From Rallus limicola (lineage: Eukaryota; Chordata; Aves; Gruiformes; Rallidae): a stretch of DNA of 64,000 nt. The notes beneath the pieces were generated by a model. That model did no database searches and was not told the origin of the DNA. It saw nothing but the letters and a program-made list of their open reading frames with translations. Where the stretch lies: contig JAKCOZ010000008.1 in assembly GCA_022605955.1 (NCBI GenBank), positions 37,178,547-37,242,546 on the forward strand, given 5' to 3'. Both the position numbers and the translations under genes were made by a program. Below, piece by piece: positions 25,385 through 39,099 of the stretch; position 1 is the stretch's first letter, and each line of letters begins with the position of its first letter.

Positions 25385-28300
25385 AGGACTCAGTTCTGCA
25401 TATATCTACACATGAATCTACAGGGTATGGAGCAATTGCCAATGCTCTTGGCTTGATACTCATTCTCACTCATCATCAGACTGATCGTAACATCTGAATC
25501 CTCACAGAGACATCCAATTAAAATGAAAGATTATTACATGATCTACAAAAATACTGATTAATTTGGTGTACTTTGGATCAAGACTTGGATTCACAACACA
25601 TCACAAAGGAGTGATCCTGCCCTCAAGCTTTCCATCCTGCATATGCCTGCTGGCTCCCAGTACCAGACCCAGCAACTATCAATTCATATATTATGGAAAA
25701 TGGCCACTCAACATGACAGGTAGGGCTATAGATGTAAGTTAGGCTTCAAAAGTAAAAAATAAAATAAAATAAAGTGGTTAAAGAACAGAATTATTAGACA
25801 GATACTAAAATCTAAAGACACCTCATCAGAAATCTTACTTTGAAGGTATTCTGGTCTAATCGAAACATCAATTCTCTACCTTTTAAAAAGAAAAATCTGG
25901 AAGGCATTCCATGCCAACCCATCCTGATTCCAAGCACTTCAGTGTAAAATAAGATTACTTAATGACCATTGCATTGACTTGATAGATGATCCCGGTTAAT
26001 AACAGAGAGAAAACTCACATTTATAAAAATGTGAAGATGGTGTTCTTCAAACATGTCTGAAGTGTCACATACAGTTAGCAAGTAACAACCTTTAGCATAC
26101 TTAATGATGGCTATGGAGCTAACACATTTTAGGATACTTCACATACTGTACAGTCACTACTGTAAGTAAATTTAATAGCACCAAATTATTTAAATGAAGT
26201 GTTAATCAGGAAACAATTTATCTCCACACCATGAGCTATTTTTAGATGTGAACTTTCTACATCAGTGGCTCTTGCTGCAGCTCAGGCTTTGGGTTGTTTG
26301 TAGAGAAGAAGAAATAAATGACTCCTGGGAGAAATTTCAGGAAAAAGTTCACCTTCAAGTCAATCAGCTCAAATCCAACCCAACTTGAGAGTAAATGAAA
26401 CCAGGACCCAACTCCTGGTCCAAAGACAGCAAGAACTGAGTGGGCTTCTGAAGGCACAGAGATTTGTCCAATGGCTGATTTACAGGGCTGCTGGCCCGTA
26501 GGATATTGCTACAATATGTCACTGACTAATAAAGTTGGAAGCAGGCAAGTCCATGTTATCCTCTTCTGAAGCACTTTGAACTGTGATGCATCAACAGAGC
26601 AATGTTCACAGCCATGGACATTTAAATTAAAGTCACTTAAGCATCATTCAAAAACTTGAAGATACCACAAAAGTAACGTAACTTCAGATTAAAGGGCATA
26701 AACTTCCCTTTCTCCCAACTCAGAGTTTCCTACCAAGTTAACATACAAGTATGAGCACCTTTCATAAAGTCATGGTTAAAAACCTGTTCGTTAAAGCCTA
26801 CATATAACAGGACTAAACCACTCCTCCAGCCCTCTACTGCCTGGGAGAAGCAGCCCTGCAGAATCCCAGTTCTTGTACCTCCAAGAACCCAAGAAAGGCC
26901 AGAGATTGGCTTTTAACTTTTAAGGTGTCATGGCAAAACTCCTAGGAGAGAAAAAAACCCTCAACCTTTCTTCCAGGGAAGGTGTCTAGCTTTGTAACAG
27001 CCCTACCTTCTACTTAGGTGTGTTTTTTGACAGAGTACAGAAAATATTCCTTTTCTCCACTGCTCTTTCTCTTGGTTACTGCCATACCAAGACTGTATAC
27101 ACCAAGGGAAATGTATTTTTCCAGCTTTTCTATCAGTGTGGAAACCCATCAGGGAAGAGTCATTGTGGGGTTTTTTCCTTCATATATTCTTATATAGGTC
27201 TTTATTTTGTTTGGGCGTTTCTCTCCCCTCCTTTGTGTTTTTTTTTTTTTTCCTTTTACATCTTTGAAATGGAAACTACCAAGAAAGACTGGAACTTGGC
27301 TTTTGCTGTAGAGAAGATTGTTCCCCTGAGATATCTGCTTCCAGATGTTTGGGATGTAAACAAGTTTACAGATTGGGATAGCTGTCACTGGGAGATGGTT
27401 GTTGTATGTGTTTATCAAATGGTCTTTAAACTCAGAAAACCCATATCATTCAGACAAGGAGTGTCACAAAGCACGACTACATTCAACACATTAGGAATGA
27501 CATCCTTTTAATTTTTTCCTTCTACATATGTCAAGTAGATCTAACAGCTAAAACTTTCACTTACTGCTTGGCTGTTATACATGGCGAGTATAATCCTCTT
27601 GAATTCAGGACATCTCCCTGATCAGCCTAACTCCTCCTGTTCTCATCGCAGGGCTATGGGAAGCAGCCTGGGAAAGGTCCTCACAGGGCTTAAATGTGGG
27701 AGAGACTGAACACATTTGATGCAAGCTATCACTGAGGTCTAAGAAGGCTTTAGGCAGGGAAGGTGATGAGAAGAAGGAAGACCTCCAGTTGTCCTGTTGC
27801 CTCACAGAATGCAGTGGGGATTAGAAGAGAAGCTGAATGAACTTTAGAGCTCTCTTATGGACAGGGAATCAGGTATTCTAGAAACAAGCACTGCCTCTCA
27901 GAGACACAGCGTACCAGTAATCATCAAGTGGGAACTAGGAGATAAAAGCTGTTCCAATGTGTCTCTTGTGAGATGACTGCTCCTACTCCCTGACCCACGC
28001 CTATCCCTGGCACCTATACTGACAGGCACCCATCTCAGGCAGCATCCCCACAGCGCGGATATTCTAACCCACCCATTGACAGACAAAAGGCTTTGCCTTT
28101 GCCACACCAGCCGATGCACTGGCAGCTACCCAAAATACAAGAAATTCCATAAAGGAGACAGACAGAACTGTTCCGTTCTCATGAAGGAAGGAATTTAAAG
28201 CATGACAGGTATAGGTGCTCAAACAGGCATCAAACACTATATGTGTAATGGCAAAGTCTGCACTGAAATCAGTATTTGTATCTAATAAGAGACCATAGAT

Positions 28301-30805
28301 AATTTCAAATACACAGCACTGTAGGACTGCTCCAACAAGAAAGATGCATTGGTTATTTTAGTTTTGATGTTGGAATGGAACTAAGTTCAGATGTTTCTAT
28401 GAGTTAGTGGCAAATAGGTAATTTCAGGTGATAAATGCTTTCAGTGGGCCAGTGCTATCCCCCATGTATAACCACAGATGATGAATCCTATTTCCAGGGG
28501 AAATCCTAAACGTGACATTTTAATTAAGCAGTGGTATTCTTCAAACACCTTCGCTTTTTCACTAGTCTGTACACAATTGCTTAATATCAGAAGGAAAACG
28601 AGCCTGTTCCTGACCACATCAAGCAATGAGCTTAAACACGGTCCTCACTTTTAGCTGTGGACAATACTACTGCAGGTACCAAGTCTGCACTAGCAAAAAG
28701 CACAGAAGAACAGAAACCATCGCTGTTTTGTGGAAGAGCTAAGATGTGAAGCTCTGGGAACGCAGTGTCTTTGCTCACCTGAAATCCTAAAACTAAAAAT
28801 AGCAAGCACCAGTTCTTTCTGTGCTTGGTCCAGACCTCCCCCAGCCAGAAACCTCCAAATGGAAAACAAGGAACAGCCAATTTCAGCCCTGTGATCCAAT
28901 TTAAAGCACCACGCAAGATGAAGGCGGCATTTTGCCAGCACAAACAATGGAGGAAAAAGCCCCTATACAGCAGCACAGGCCGCAAGGGGGAATTTGCCCA
29001 CGTTCTCAGTTGCGTGGCAGGTAACTGCAGAGATCCCTGATGTCCTCCCTGTGCTCCAGAAGCTGAGCGCCCAGGACCCGCGGTTCTCCCACCCAACAGA
29101 ATCTGTGACTCTCTGCATAACCCCACCTCCCCCCCATCAATATACTTGACCACGTGACAGTTCAGACTAACGAGGCAGGCGCAGACTGCCACAGTGTCTT
29201 TTTTCACCATACTAACACTCCCCTAATATTTTAACATCCCCCCTGCAATGCGGCTCTTACCACAACACAAGAGTGTTGAGAGTGACGTATGGACTGGGTG
29301 CGCAGCAGAGGAGCTGCTGACAGTAATTTCCCAGATCCAGTCTGTCCTTCTATGTATTTCTCTTCCCTTTTAAATTTGTTTCTAAGTAATACTTTACTAA
29401 TTAGCAGTTTTGTTTTGTTTGTTTTTAAGCCAGTAACAACTGCTTGGATCAATCAGCTTTCTTAAAAAAACCTCCTCTGTCTTGCTGCTGCTGGTCATTT
29501 TGTCATCATGCAACAACCAGACAGGTCTCAAACATGGTCTTTAAGTAAGAAAAAGATTGAATAAAGGCACTTCTTCAGGAGAAGCAAATTCTGTGAAGAA
29601 AAAAAAAAGAGTTGGCTGATAATGCACCGACCTGAATTTCAGAAGCAACAGCTGTAAGGAAAAATACAACTACTGGCACAAATGCAACACAACCTTGCAG
29701 AGATGTTTGCATCTTCACTGACCTTCACCAAACCCTTACCCATCTCCCTTTTCTATCCCCCCGACACCCAAAGCAGGCATGAGACAGGAGGCATCCAGGT
29801 ATGAAAAGGTTGGCCAACTGCCATGTAGGAGCACGAAGCTGCTGAGTCCAGGCTGTCCTCCACCTGCATTGCTTCCCCCCAGCATGTAAGAAAAATGCTT
29901 CTAAACTGTTATGCTTCCAGCTAGCTATATGGTATAATATAATTAAGGCATCAGCCCTTGCTTGCTGTGTGGGAAGAGCACCATGCAAAGATAAGCAGGT
30001 CAAGAAATTGAAGAAGCTTTGACGTAGTGTCCCAGCTGCGTGAGAGGGGAAACGAAGGCATTTAGACAGGTAACAAGAAGAGAAACCAGGTCAAACTTCC
30101 CTTGGATACAACTCTTTTATACATGAGGAGGGCATTACTTATTTCAAGACTTAACCACAGTATATCCCTTGAGCTGTACTAACCTGACATCAACAGAAGA
30201 CTCTGGTATTTCTAAGCAACGTGAGAAAGACTCCACAAGAGAGGACACAAGCTCCAACTATTCCCACCACGTTATTTAAAAACACTATCTAAAAGCAGAG
30301 CTGTTTTCCAGCATTTGCACTTTCTAGTGTAATCAACCTCTCTCCTCTAAAACAATCACTGGGCAGTAAAATGTTGGGGTAGCCAGGATGAGCTGTCTAC
30401 TGAGCAGCTGCACATAAAGAAAGCATTACACGTGAAGAGAGTGTCCTTGAACAAAACAAATTGTCCAATGTTTGTTTAAGTCACAGACAAGTTATTTCCC
30501 TCCAACCAAGCAATCCAATCACATGCCCAAAGTGGGAAATCCCATGAGATAAACTTTAGAATACTATGTACCGCTGAGTATGTTTTTGGAAATAGACTTC
30601 CCTGTTGCAATCAAGCAATTTTTGCCTGTGTTTAAATGTCTTAAAAGCAGAAATTTCTTATTTAAGCATTCTACTGCTGGCACAGTGACTCAGCCTAGCA
30701 CTTTTCTTCCCTAAATGATGAAATATTTTGTAAAACCAAAGCCTCTCCCCACACCCAGTCACCTGAATTAAACCAGCAAAATGGAACAAACCAACTGACC
30801 ACAAA

Positions 30806-31135
30806 TAATCACAGAATCATAGCATAGGCTGGGTTGGAAGGGACACCAAGGATCACAGAGTTCCAACCCTCTGCCACAGGCAGGGCCACCAGCCTCCAGG
30901 ACTGGAGCTACACAAGGTTGCCCAGGGCCCCATCCAACCTGGCTTTCAACACCCCCAGGGATGGGGCAGGCAGCACCTCTCTGGGCAGCCCATTCCAGCC
31001 CCTCACCACTCTCACTGTAAAGAACTTCCCCCTAATATCTAATCTGAACCTTCCCTCCTTCAGCTTCAATCGCTTTCCTCTTCTGCCATTATCTACCCTT
31101 TTACCAAGTTGATTCCCCTCCTGTTCCTATTTTTC
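30806..31135 (-). mobile_element. CR1 LINE fragment (3' end), same subfamily as 24790-25384
   Basis: Begins AATCACAGAATCATAGCATA, then GGTTGGAAGGGACACCAAGG, CAGGGATGGGGCAGGCAGCA and CTCTGGGCAGCCCATTCCAG. It is the reverse complement of the 3' half of the copy at 24790-25384, down to the ACCAAGGATCACAGAGTTCC variant. It is sense to AGAP1. The high-coordinate edge is approximate. Confidence 0.94.
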
Positions 31136-32219
31136 TCCTAGGAAGAACTCTTCCAGTGGCAGTGTCAGCTCTGTGCCTCTTGAGGGGTACATTACAGCTT
31201 GAAAAAGAGTCTGATGCCTTCAGACATTTCAGGTCCCAAGCAAACTAATATATCATGCCACGCAAGACATCCAGGGTGGCTGCTTGGTTGTACCACTGCA
31301 AAGCCACAAGACTTTTTAGTTTTTCTTTTCTTTTTTTAAACATTCATCTCAATGAGCAGCATCAGCAGCTGGAAGGAAAATGATTCTCCCTCTTCCCCAA
31401 ACAGAGGGGACTGCACATCGTAAAAACGTGGGGAATTACATCTTGACTTGAAGCTTAATTATTGCCATCCAGGAGAAGACACTGGAATGGCAGTGTGACC
31501 CCAGTTCCTCCCCTGTATTGCTCAGGGACAAAAGTGTCTTTGGTGGTTTTGTCTATGGCACATGCTGGAGGTGTCTACGTTAAACACAAAAGCAAAAGGC
31601 GCTCAGGGACTTTATGGACATCATCCCAAACATGCTGACAAAATAGTATAGTGTTGGTATGAAAGTTATGAGCTTTGTATACGCTGTGTGTTTTACAAGA
31701 TAAATGGTCTTAAATGTTTCTCCTTAATGCAATTTTTTAAATCCACTTAGCTGTATGGACAAACACTTCAGCAGACAATAAACTTCTTTGTTTAGAGCTC
31801 ACAAGGAGCTATAAACTACTTCCATAAACTAACTAAAATAGCTTTCAACACAAGAATCTCGCTGTTGGAAAAGTCCAAAACCATGCATCCTTCTAAAGGT
31901 GGAAAACAGTGCTGTGGATCCCACAAAAAACCCTTTCATCTCCTGTTTATCCTGTTTATTAGCTCTAACAGATCAGTGATAAGGCAGCATCAATTCCCCA
32001 CATACGTTAATGACTCTGAAATTACATAGCTTTCTGGCAAGTATCAGGCAACAAAGAGAAAAAGATGGACCATGAAAGGTTATTCAGCATGGGATCAGCA
32101 GTCAGTGCTTCAGAAGTTACACATCAGTGGTTGTGGGGACCTGTAAATTATTAGTAGATACCATCCCATCCCAGCAGTACACGGCAATTGCCTACAGGCA
32201 GTGGAAACACAGTCCTTCA

Positions 32220-32531
<312 letters not shown>

Positions 32532-33134
32532 CTATGTTCACCTGCTGGCACCCATCATATGCTTTTCCCCTTCCTTCCATGCTCCTGATGATCCCTTCAT
32601 ACTTCTCACTACAAATACTCCCCAAATTCTGGAGCTAGTAAGATCATCCAACTACAGGCTGGGTAAGAGGTAATTAATGACGTGGCTGGTTCTCAGCCAC
32701 ACGCAGGAGTTCACCGGCTAGCAGGTCCCAATGGGAAGGAGAAGACAAGTCAGTCTGTCCTTTATAAGCACCCTTCCTTGTGTCACCTCCTCTCTGAAAA
32801 TGTTTTAAGTGCTCATCTTTCTCCCTTCTCAAATTTGCCTGAAATTGGTCAGCAAATTATGAAAGGGTGAAGTTTCCTTGAAACATGATCCTTCAAACAA
32901 ACAAACAAAAACATAGAAATGAAAACATCATGCACATTGTGTCTGATTAAACACACTAAAAGCTGGAAGCCAGAAGGGGAAAAGGTTTTTCCTAAGTCTT
33001 CTCTGCAAAGCCCACAGAGAAGAAATAAGCTGAAAAACCCATTCGGCTGTGGAAAGACAGTGCTCAACTGCCTGGTGCCAAGCCACCGCTCCTGGAGAAA
33101 TCCATGTGAAAGTTCTGCCAACTACAGGCAGCTT

Positions 33135-33818
33135 CTGGAAAAAAGGGGTTTTGAGGACTTGTGGGTGCTGATCAATGATAAGCTCAACACGAGCCGGCAG
33201 TGTCTGCTAGCAGCTCAGAAGGCCAGCTGTGTCCTGGGCTGAATCAAGACCAGCATGGCCAGCAGGTTGAGGGAGAGGCCCCTCTGATCTGCTCTGCTCT
33301 GCTCTTGTGAGACACCCTCCAGCCCCAATGCTGTGTCCAGCTGTTGGAGTAAGTCCAGGGGAAGCCACAAAGATGATCAAGGGGATGGAGGACCTCTCCT
33401 ATGAAGACAGGCTCAGAGTTGGGCTTGTTCAGCCTGGACAAGAGAAAGCTCTGGGGTGACTGGGGTGACCAAATTGCAGTGTAGCAATGCTTAAAGGGGT
33501 CCTACAGGAAAGTGGAAGAAGGACTGTTCAGCAGGGACTGCAGGGATAGGATGAGGGGCAGTGGCTTCAAGCTGAAAGAAGGCAGGGTTAGGATAGATGT
33601 TAGGAAGAAATTCTTTACTCTGAGGGTGGTGAGGCCCCGGCATTGGGTGCCCAGAGAGGGTGTGGAAGCCCCTGGATCTCTACAAGTGTTCAAGGCCAGG
33701 TTGGATGAGGCTTTGGTAACCTGGTCTAGTAAGGATGTCCTTGCCCAAGGCAGGGGGTTGGAACTAGATAATCTTTGAGGTCCCTTCCAACCCAAAGCAT
33801 TCTCTGATTCTATGAATC
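33135..33818 (+). mobile_element. CR1 LINE fragment (about 680 bp) with decayed end of the RT ORF
   Basis: A plus-strand copy. GTGGGTGCTGATCAATGATA and CAGCAGTGT-like words correspond to the end of CR1 ORF2; then come the AAGATGATCAAGGGGATGGA region, TTAGGAAGAAATTCTTTACT, and GGGGGTTGGAACTAGATAAT. It ends CATTCTCTGATTCTATGAATC. The coding part is broken by stops and indels. There is a small CTGCT expansion around 33290-33305. It is antisense to AGAP1. Confidence 0.93.
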
Positions 33819-34889
33819 TGCTTTCTAGCTTCAAAGGCATTCCTGATATTGCCTGTGGGCTTCTTCAGATGAAAACAGAAAAGCAAATGGACACGGTGTA
33901 TTTATCTGAGGGTAAATGACAATTCCTTCAGGTGAGACAGCCACTGAAGCAGCAATCCTGGGACAGGTCAAAAGAGATTATTTCCAGTAGGGATGGTGAA
34001 TGGTCAAGCCAGTACACAAGACACCAAAGTTTTCGTCTCCTGGTACACATGGTTGTGATTACTCATGCTCCAGAAAGAAAACAAAATGATTGCAACTGAA
34101 ACAACTATGAGGACACTAAAAGTTAAACAAATAGACCGTATTTTAGGGAAGGTGGGTAGCACAGGCTTGTAAAACAAAGAGTGAGAAGGGGTAAGACTAC
34201 TAGACAAAAATACAGGCTTATGTACTCCAAGAGGAAACCATCAGTTTGACCTAGAGATTAACTCTTCAGTTAAGATGGAAACCAAGGGAACGGATTGCCA
34301 AGAAATCTTCAGTGCAGAGCAGCTGGGACAAAAAGTCTGATCAAGCTACATCAGATGAGAACTTGATCAACCTAAAGAAGCCTGGGCGATGATGAGGGTA
34401 TCTGCAAGGGCAAAGACTTGCCAGAAAAAGACCTAACTTCCAGTTGTCCAAGTGTCCAGGGCCAAGATATAGCCAGATGACAAGATGTTCCATCAAAGAC
34501 CTCCGGAATTTAACCGGGCTGGTTCCAACCCTGCAACACACAGACCTCCACATCACTAGTTATACAAGTAAAGCCCCAAATGGACTGAAAACCTTTATCA
34601 AAAATCTCGTATCAGTCCAGCATTCATTTCTTCACTGCTAACACAAATCTGTGATAAATCCCCCAAACTAACCCATCAAACCAGCATTCAAACTCCCCCC
34701 ACCATACCCCCCAACTCCACACTGTTGAGAATTATCAGTAAAAACGGGAGGGGAGTGTGTGTGAACATTTTATGGGGTGAGGACACAAGAGCTCCACTGC
34801 CAAAAGAAACAAAAGGCAATCCATTACTAAATCTTCATCTGTTGGGTGTTAGACAGAAACCAAACGAAGGGTTTCACCCATAAATTATC

Positions 34890-35510
34890 AAGTTGGCGTA
34901 ACTTTCTTGTTCGGTGTCAGTTCTTCGCAAATTAAAAGACAATAAGCAGAACATAATTGAGCATTTATTGCTTATGGGCTCTAAAATGAGGCTTAATCAG
35001 ATCGTGACTAAACCTCAGCGTGTACTCTTTTTAATAGACACATTTTATTTAACGTACCGCCACCAGTGTACTCCATTGCAATTTGAGGAGGCGGCGTTTA
35101 TTCCAAGTTTCTCAGATGAACAGTGAGTCCGATCCCCCCGCTAGCCTGCCAACTTGTGAGATGTGACAGGGCATTATTACAGCCCTTTTTAATTGAGAGT
35201 AAACCGGGTTTAGGTGAGCTATAACCACTGGAGAGACTCAGTGAACACTGGTGAGCGCTGCAGCCCTACAGTTATTATACAAACGTGCCCAAACACAACA
35301 GATGCTGCACAGGTATTAATGTCAGCTTAAATATTTATAGGGATATATCAAATGTAAATAATAAAGCCTCATTCATTGTGTGCGAGATGCATAGCGATAA
35401 TCTCTGCGTTTCCCTGAGGAGGAGGCAAGCACCAAGTTTCCAAGTCGGCGGAGCATCCGCCCCCACGTGCACTCCTTCAGATCTGCACTTGGGGAATAAA
35501 AGTTAAAACT
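34890..35510. promoter_or_regulatory. Candidate conserved non-coding block
   Basis: A repeat-free 600-bp stretch with mixed AT-rich cores (CATAATTGAG, TTTAATTGAG, GCTTAATCAG) and retained CpGs (TAACGTACCGCC, GGAGGCGGCG). This texture is typical of constrained intronic DNA. No ORF or RNA gene is recognisable. It is a candidate only, since no alignment was possible. Confidence 0.3.
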
Positions 35511-35930
35511 ACAAAATAATGTCGCGGCTTCAGAAGCGCAACAGAGGGTTTGATCAGATTAGAACAGATGAGGGTCTTGCTGTCATCTGGAATATGCTGT
35601 GTTAAAAAGAAGACAGCAAGCCCGATTTTGATATGCAAATGTTACAGATATAACTCCCCTAGATGTTAGTTGTAGAAAATGCTGATCCGAGAAAAAAGGG
35701 GAAAAAACCCTTTAACAAGCCATGAGGGTAATTCAAAGCCAAGTACTTTTAAACAGCACTTAACAAGTCCCTAGAGCCCACTCAACAGTGGGCCACCCCA
35801 GAAGTGCCATCTTCTGCCCCTCAACAGCTTGAAAAAGTAGTAATTGCAAATCCATTTGCATTTTTCTTCTCAACTTGTCCATGTTCATCATTCAGCAACG
35901 CGGGGGGAAGAAAAAAATTAAAAAAAAAAA

Positions 35931-35946
35931 GGGGGGGGGGGGGGGG
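35931..35946. repeat. 16-G homopolymer after an A-run
   Basis: Ten A are followed by sixteen G on the plus strand, which is the template strand for AGAP1. The length is prone to sequencing error. Confidence 0.9.
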
Positions 35947-36059
35947 AGGCAAACAGCAAAGGGAACCCTCCCCATCCGTGCAGATACTGGGAGAACCAGT
36001 GCCCCAGCCCTCTGCACCCCCGCGCTTGCACCTTCGCCATCGCTTGTTTTTTACATTTC

Positions 36060-36210
36060 GCTCCTAATTATGTTGCATCTATTGCCATACACTTAATTAG
36101 CTGCATTAATGTGATTTCTTTTCACATAGTCAAGCAATTAAGAGCTATGATTGAGTTTCATTCAATTAGCCTCAACAAACATGCTAATTGATGTCCCAGA
36201 TGCAAATGAG
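36060..36210. promoter_or_regulatory. Candidate intronic enhancer: homeodomain core cluster with octamer
   Basis: Within about 145 bp there are TAATTA at 36065 and 36094, ATTAAT at 36105, CAATTA at 36135 and 36163, TAATTG at 36185, and a perfect octamer ATGCAAAT at 36200-36207. The block is free of transposons and lies in the AGAP1 intron. Homeodomain and POU proteins are known to bind these cores. That this is an enhancer is inference; AT-rich DNA can give such words by chance. Confidence 0.4.
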
Positions 36211-36679
36211 GTGCAATGAGAGAAACCTGCTAGCGATTGAGAGTTGTGGCGGGGAGACCCACAGCTCTCGGCTTGCTGACAGCAGCACAGCTTAACATGG
36301 CTCCCACCTTCCGCAGAGCCGCCTTCAGAGGCGGAGAGCGGGGGGTAGACAAGCCATTAGTGCCTCAGTTGTCCCCAGTAGATCCCTACAGGAATAACAG
36401 GCAGCGCTGAATCAAATCAATGCCGTCTCCCAATTCTCACGGCAACGGCTGGTTACGAGCCGGAGAGGAGCGTAGCGTTTTCCTGCAGCCGCGGAGGCAC
36501 TGCAGACCCTGCGAATGCCACGGTTCCTTCATCTAAGGACTATAAAAGGTCTCCATCTAATCTCCAAGCTCGTGAAATACTACGCAGGTAATGGCCTGCA
36601 GTTATCAGTAACTGGCAACTTAATCTTAGTCAGCTTTGGGGCAACGCTGCCTCTTCAAGTTAAGGCTAGAACGCATCAA

Positions 36680-36960
36680 TCAATCAATAATCCCTAAAAA
36701 TAACGCTCGCTATATTGATTCTCATTGCTTTTCATCCTGAGGTTACCGTTAGCGGTTTGCTCAAATATAGTGCTGCCGAGGTGTTAATTTGACTACTCAA
36801 GGCCATTGACCATTATCTAGAGGACTAAATAAACTGTTAAAATATCAGCGAAAATCGTAAAAGCTACATTGACTGAAGATGCCACAAAATATTACTTGAC
36901 AGCGCCACAAAATGAATTGCCTTGAGGAAGAGAGAAACGATGTGCCATGACACAGAATAA
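36680..36960. promoter_or_regulatory. Candidate conserved non-coding block
   Basis: A repeat-free stretch with retained CpGs (ATAACGCTCGC, GGTTACCGTTAGCGG) and AT-rich cores (GTGTTAATTTGACT). It lies less than 500 bp from the homeodomain cluster at 36060-36210 and may belong to the same regulatory region. Confidence 0.25.
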
Positions 36961-37384
36961 TGTAAAGCAAAATTACTTCAGTTCTGCTCTTAATACAGCT
37001 CTCCATTTACAACAGCAGAAATTAATTTAACCAATTAACTGGACAGAAGCCTTTCAGACATGCAAATTGAGCAAATGGGTATGACAATGTCGTCTCAACA
37101 GACCTCCCAAAAAGCAACACTGATATTTTGGGGGGGGCGGTGGGGGCAGACATACATGTTTTCAAATGCCAGCAGTTGCAAAACTTGCTGCCATACATCA
37201 CAATGACTTCAGATTGTCCTCAAAGCCTGAGAAGACACTCCACCAAGGGCCACAAGCTGAACCCAGGCTATGTGATGCTCCAGCTAGCTGTCTGCTTTCT
37301 CCGAGCCAGAAAGATGGAAACATCTTTTCTTCCCTGTACAGCCACACTTTGTGCTGCTGGCTGGTTGCCCCTTTCTCAGGAGAG

Positions 37385-37907
37385 GAAGGACACACCCTGC
37401 CCTGGTGAGGCCTCATCAGGAATATTGTGGGCTGTGCTGGGCTCCCCGGGTCAGGAAGGACAGGGAGCTACTGGAGAGGGGACAACAAAGATGTTGAGGG
37501 GACTAAAACAGCTCTCTGATGAAGAGAGACTGAGGGACTCATGACTTTTTAGCCTGGAGAAGACTGAGGGGGGAATCATATCAATGCTGATAAATCCTTG
37601 AGGGGTGGGGTCAGGAAGGTGGGTCAGTCTGTGTTCAGTGGTGCCCAGGGACAGGACAAGAGGCAATGACACAAACTGGACTATAGAAGTTCCACCTAGC
37701 CATGAGGAGGAACTTCGTTCCTGGGAAGGTGGCAGAGCCCTGGGACAGGCTGCCCAGAGAGGTTGGGGAGTCTCCATCTCTGGAGACATTCCAACCCTGC
37801 ATGTATCTTATGTGGCCTGCTCAAGGGGATCCTGCTCTGGCAGGGGGGTTGGACTGGATGATCTCCAGAGGTCCATTCCAATGTCAATCAGTCTATGATT
37901 CTGTGAT
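37385..37907 (+). mobile_element. CR1 LINE fragment (about 520 bp)
   Basis: A plus-strand copy. Landmarks are CCTGGTGAGGCCTCATCAGG, CAACAAAGATGTTGAGGGGA, GCTGCCCAGAGAGGTTGGGG, GGGGGGTTGGACTGGATGAT and the terminal CAGTCTATGATTCTGTGATC. The GGGTTGGACTGGATGATCTC variant is shared with the copy at 58300-58661, so these two are probably one subfamily. It is antisense to AGAP1; the 5' edge is uncertain by tens of bases. Confidence 0.92.
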
Positions 37908-39099
37908 CTGGATCAGATTGAGAGAAAAGGCAGAAGGAAGTGCTGGATGCTGCTTCCATGAAAATGAGACTCAAAACTCACATTGTCCAAGTCTATGACG
38001 GTTATCTCAAAACACTTCAGTAGGGGACCACAGAGCATATGACAGCTCATGAAGAATGAGAGCTGAACCACTGAACTCATCTGAGTTTCCATTGCAAAAA
38101 GCAGAAGACTGAGTCAGACTTGGATTGAAATTGCTTTGGACTGTACCTCTCTCCTGTGATTGCAGTGACATGGCTAATGGTGCCACCTAGTCATCTCAGC
38201 CAAGAAACCTCACCAAGAAGACAGCAGCATCAAGCTGTAGAAGGCAAGTTGGGGCATTTTGTACTGGGCTCAGCTGCACAGAGAGAAAACCCTTTACTGG
38301 AGTTGTATTGTTTACATCATGGTACTAGGTGAAGGGGGCTCAAAGCTCACATCAAAACCACTCATCTCAGGATCTGCTCCTTCCTAGGGTCTTCCACCAC
38401 GTATCTTTCCTACCCTCTTCCAATGCATGACATATAAAATGAGAGACTCTCCGAGTGCGGAGCCTTTCCATGTCTATAATGGTGCAGGAGTAAGAACATC
38501 AAGTTTTTCTCACTTTTAGTTATTAAAAGCTGCCTGTTTTTCCAACCCTAGGAACTGGTCCAGGTGCAGGAACCTTCCCAGATCTGTCCTTGGTTTACAC
38601 TGAGCTTCTGGGAAAAAACGTCCAATCGGACAAAACACTCTTAACACTTCGCTTACCAAAGTCGAGACAGGCAGTGCTTCAGAATCTGAGGTGAACTACA
38701 AATTATTATGGAAAAGGAAGTTTCTGGTGGCACCTCTGGATGACATTTTAAAGGCTGTGGGCAGTGTATATTTTGAGCCACAATTCCTATTTCGTGAGCT
38801 GACCTATCGGACCCACAAAACCTATTGTTCACCCTCAGCAACAACCGCTTCCGAAAAACAAAACCCGATCCCCTTCCCCCCTGAACCAGACCAAACCCCC
38901 GGCAAACCAGTAAATGGATGGAGCCTTGACTTTTGTGCCTCTACGTGGCAGTCAGACATTTTTATTGCAAAATGCCGTCTGGAAAAGATGCAAAACAAAA
39001 TTGCTAAACTGCAAAAAGAAGAAATAAGGGGAGGGGAAAGTAGGGGGGGGGGGGACACCACAAAAGGCCCCCTTCCCTTTGCTTATTGAGTTCAAAGGC

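Noticed and set aside
27020..27511. 163-codon plus-strand open frame
   Set aside because: Low-complexity, Phe-rich translation spanning a T-run; no family recognised. Best explained as chance.
28632..29210. 192-codon minus-strand open frame
   Set aside because: About one such frame is expected by chance in 64 kb over six frames. The translation has no recognisable domain and it sits in intron without splice or promoter context.
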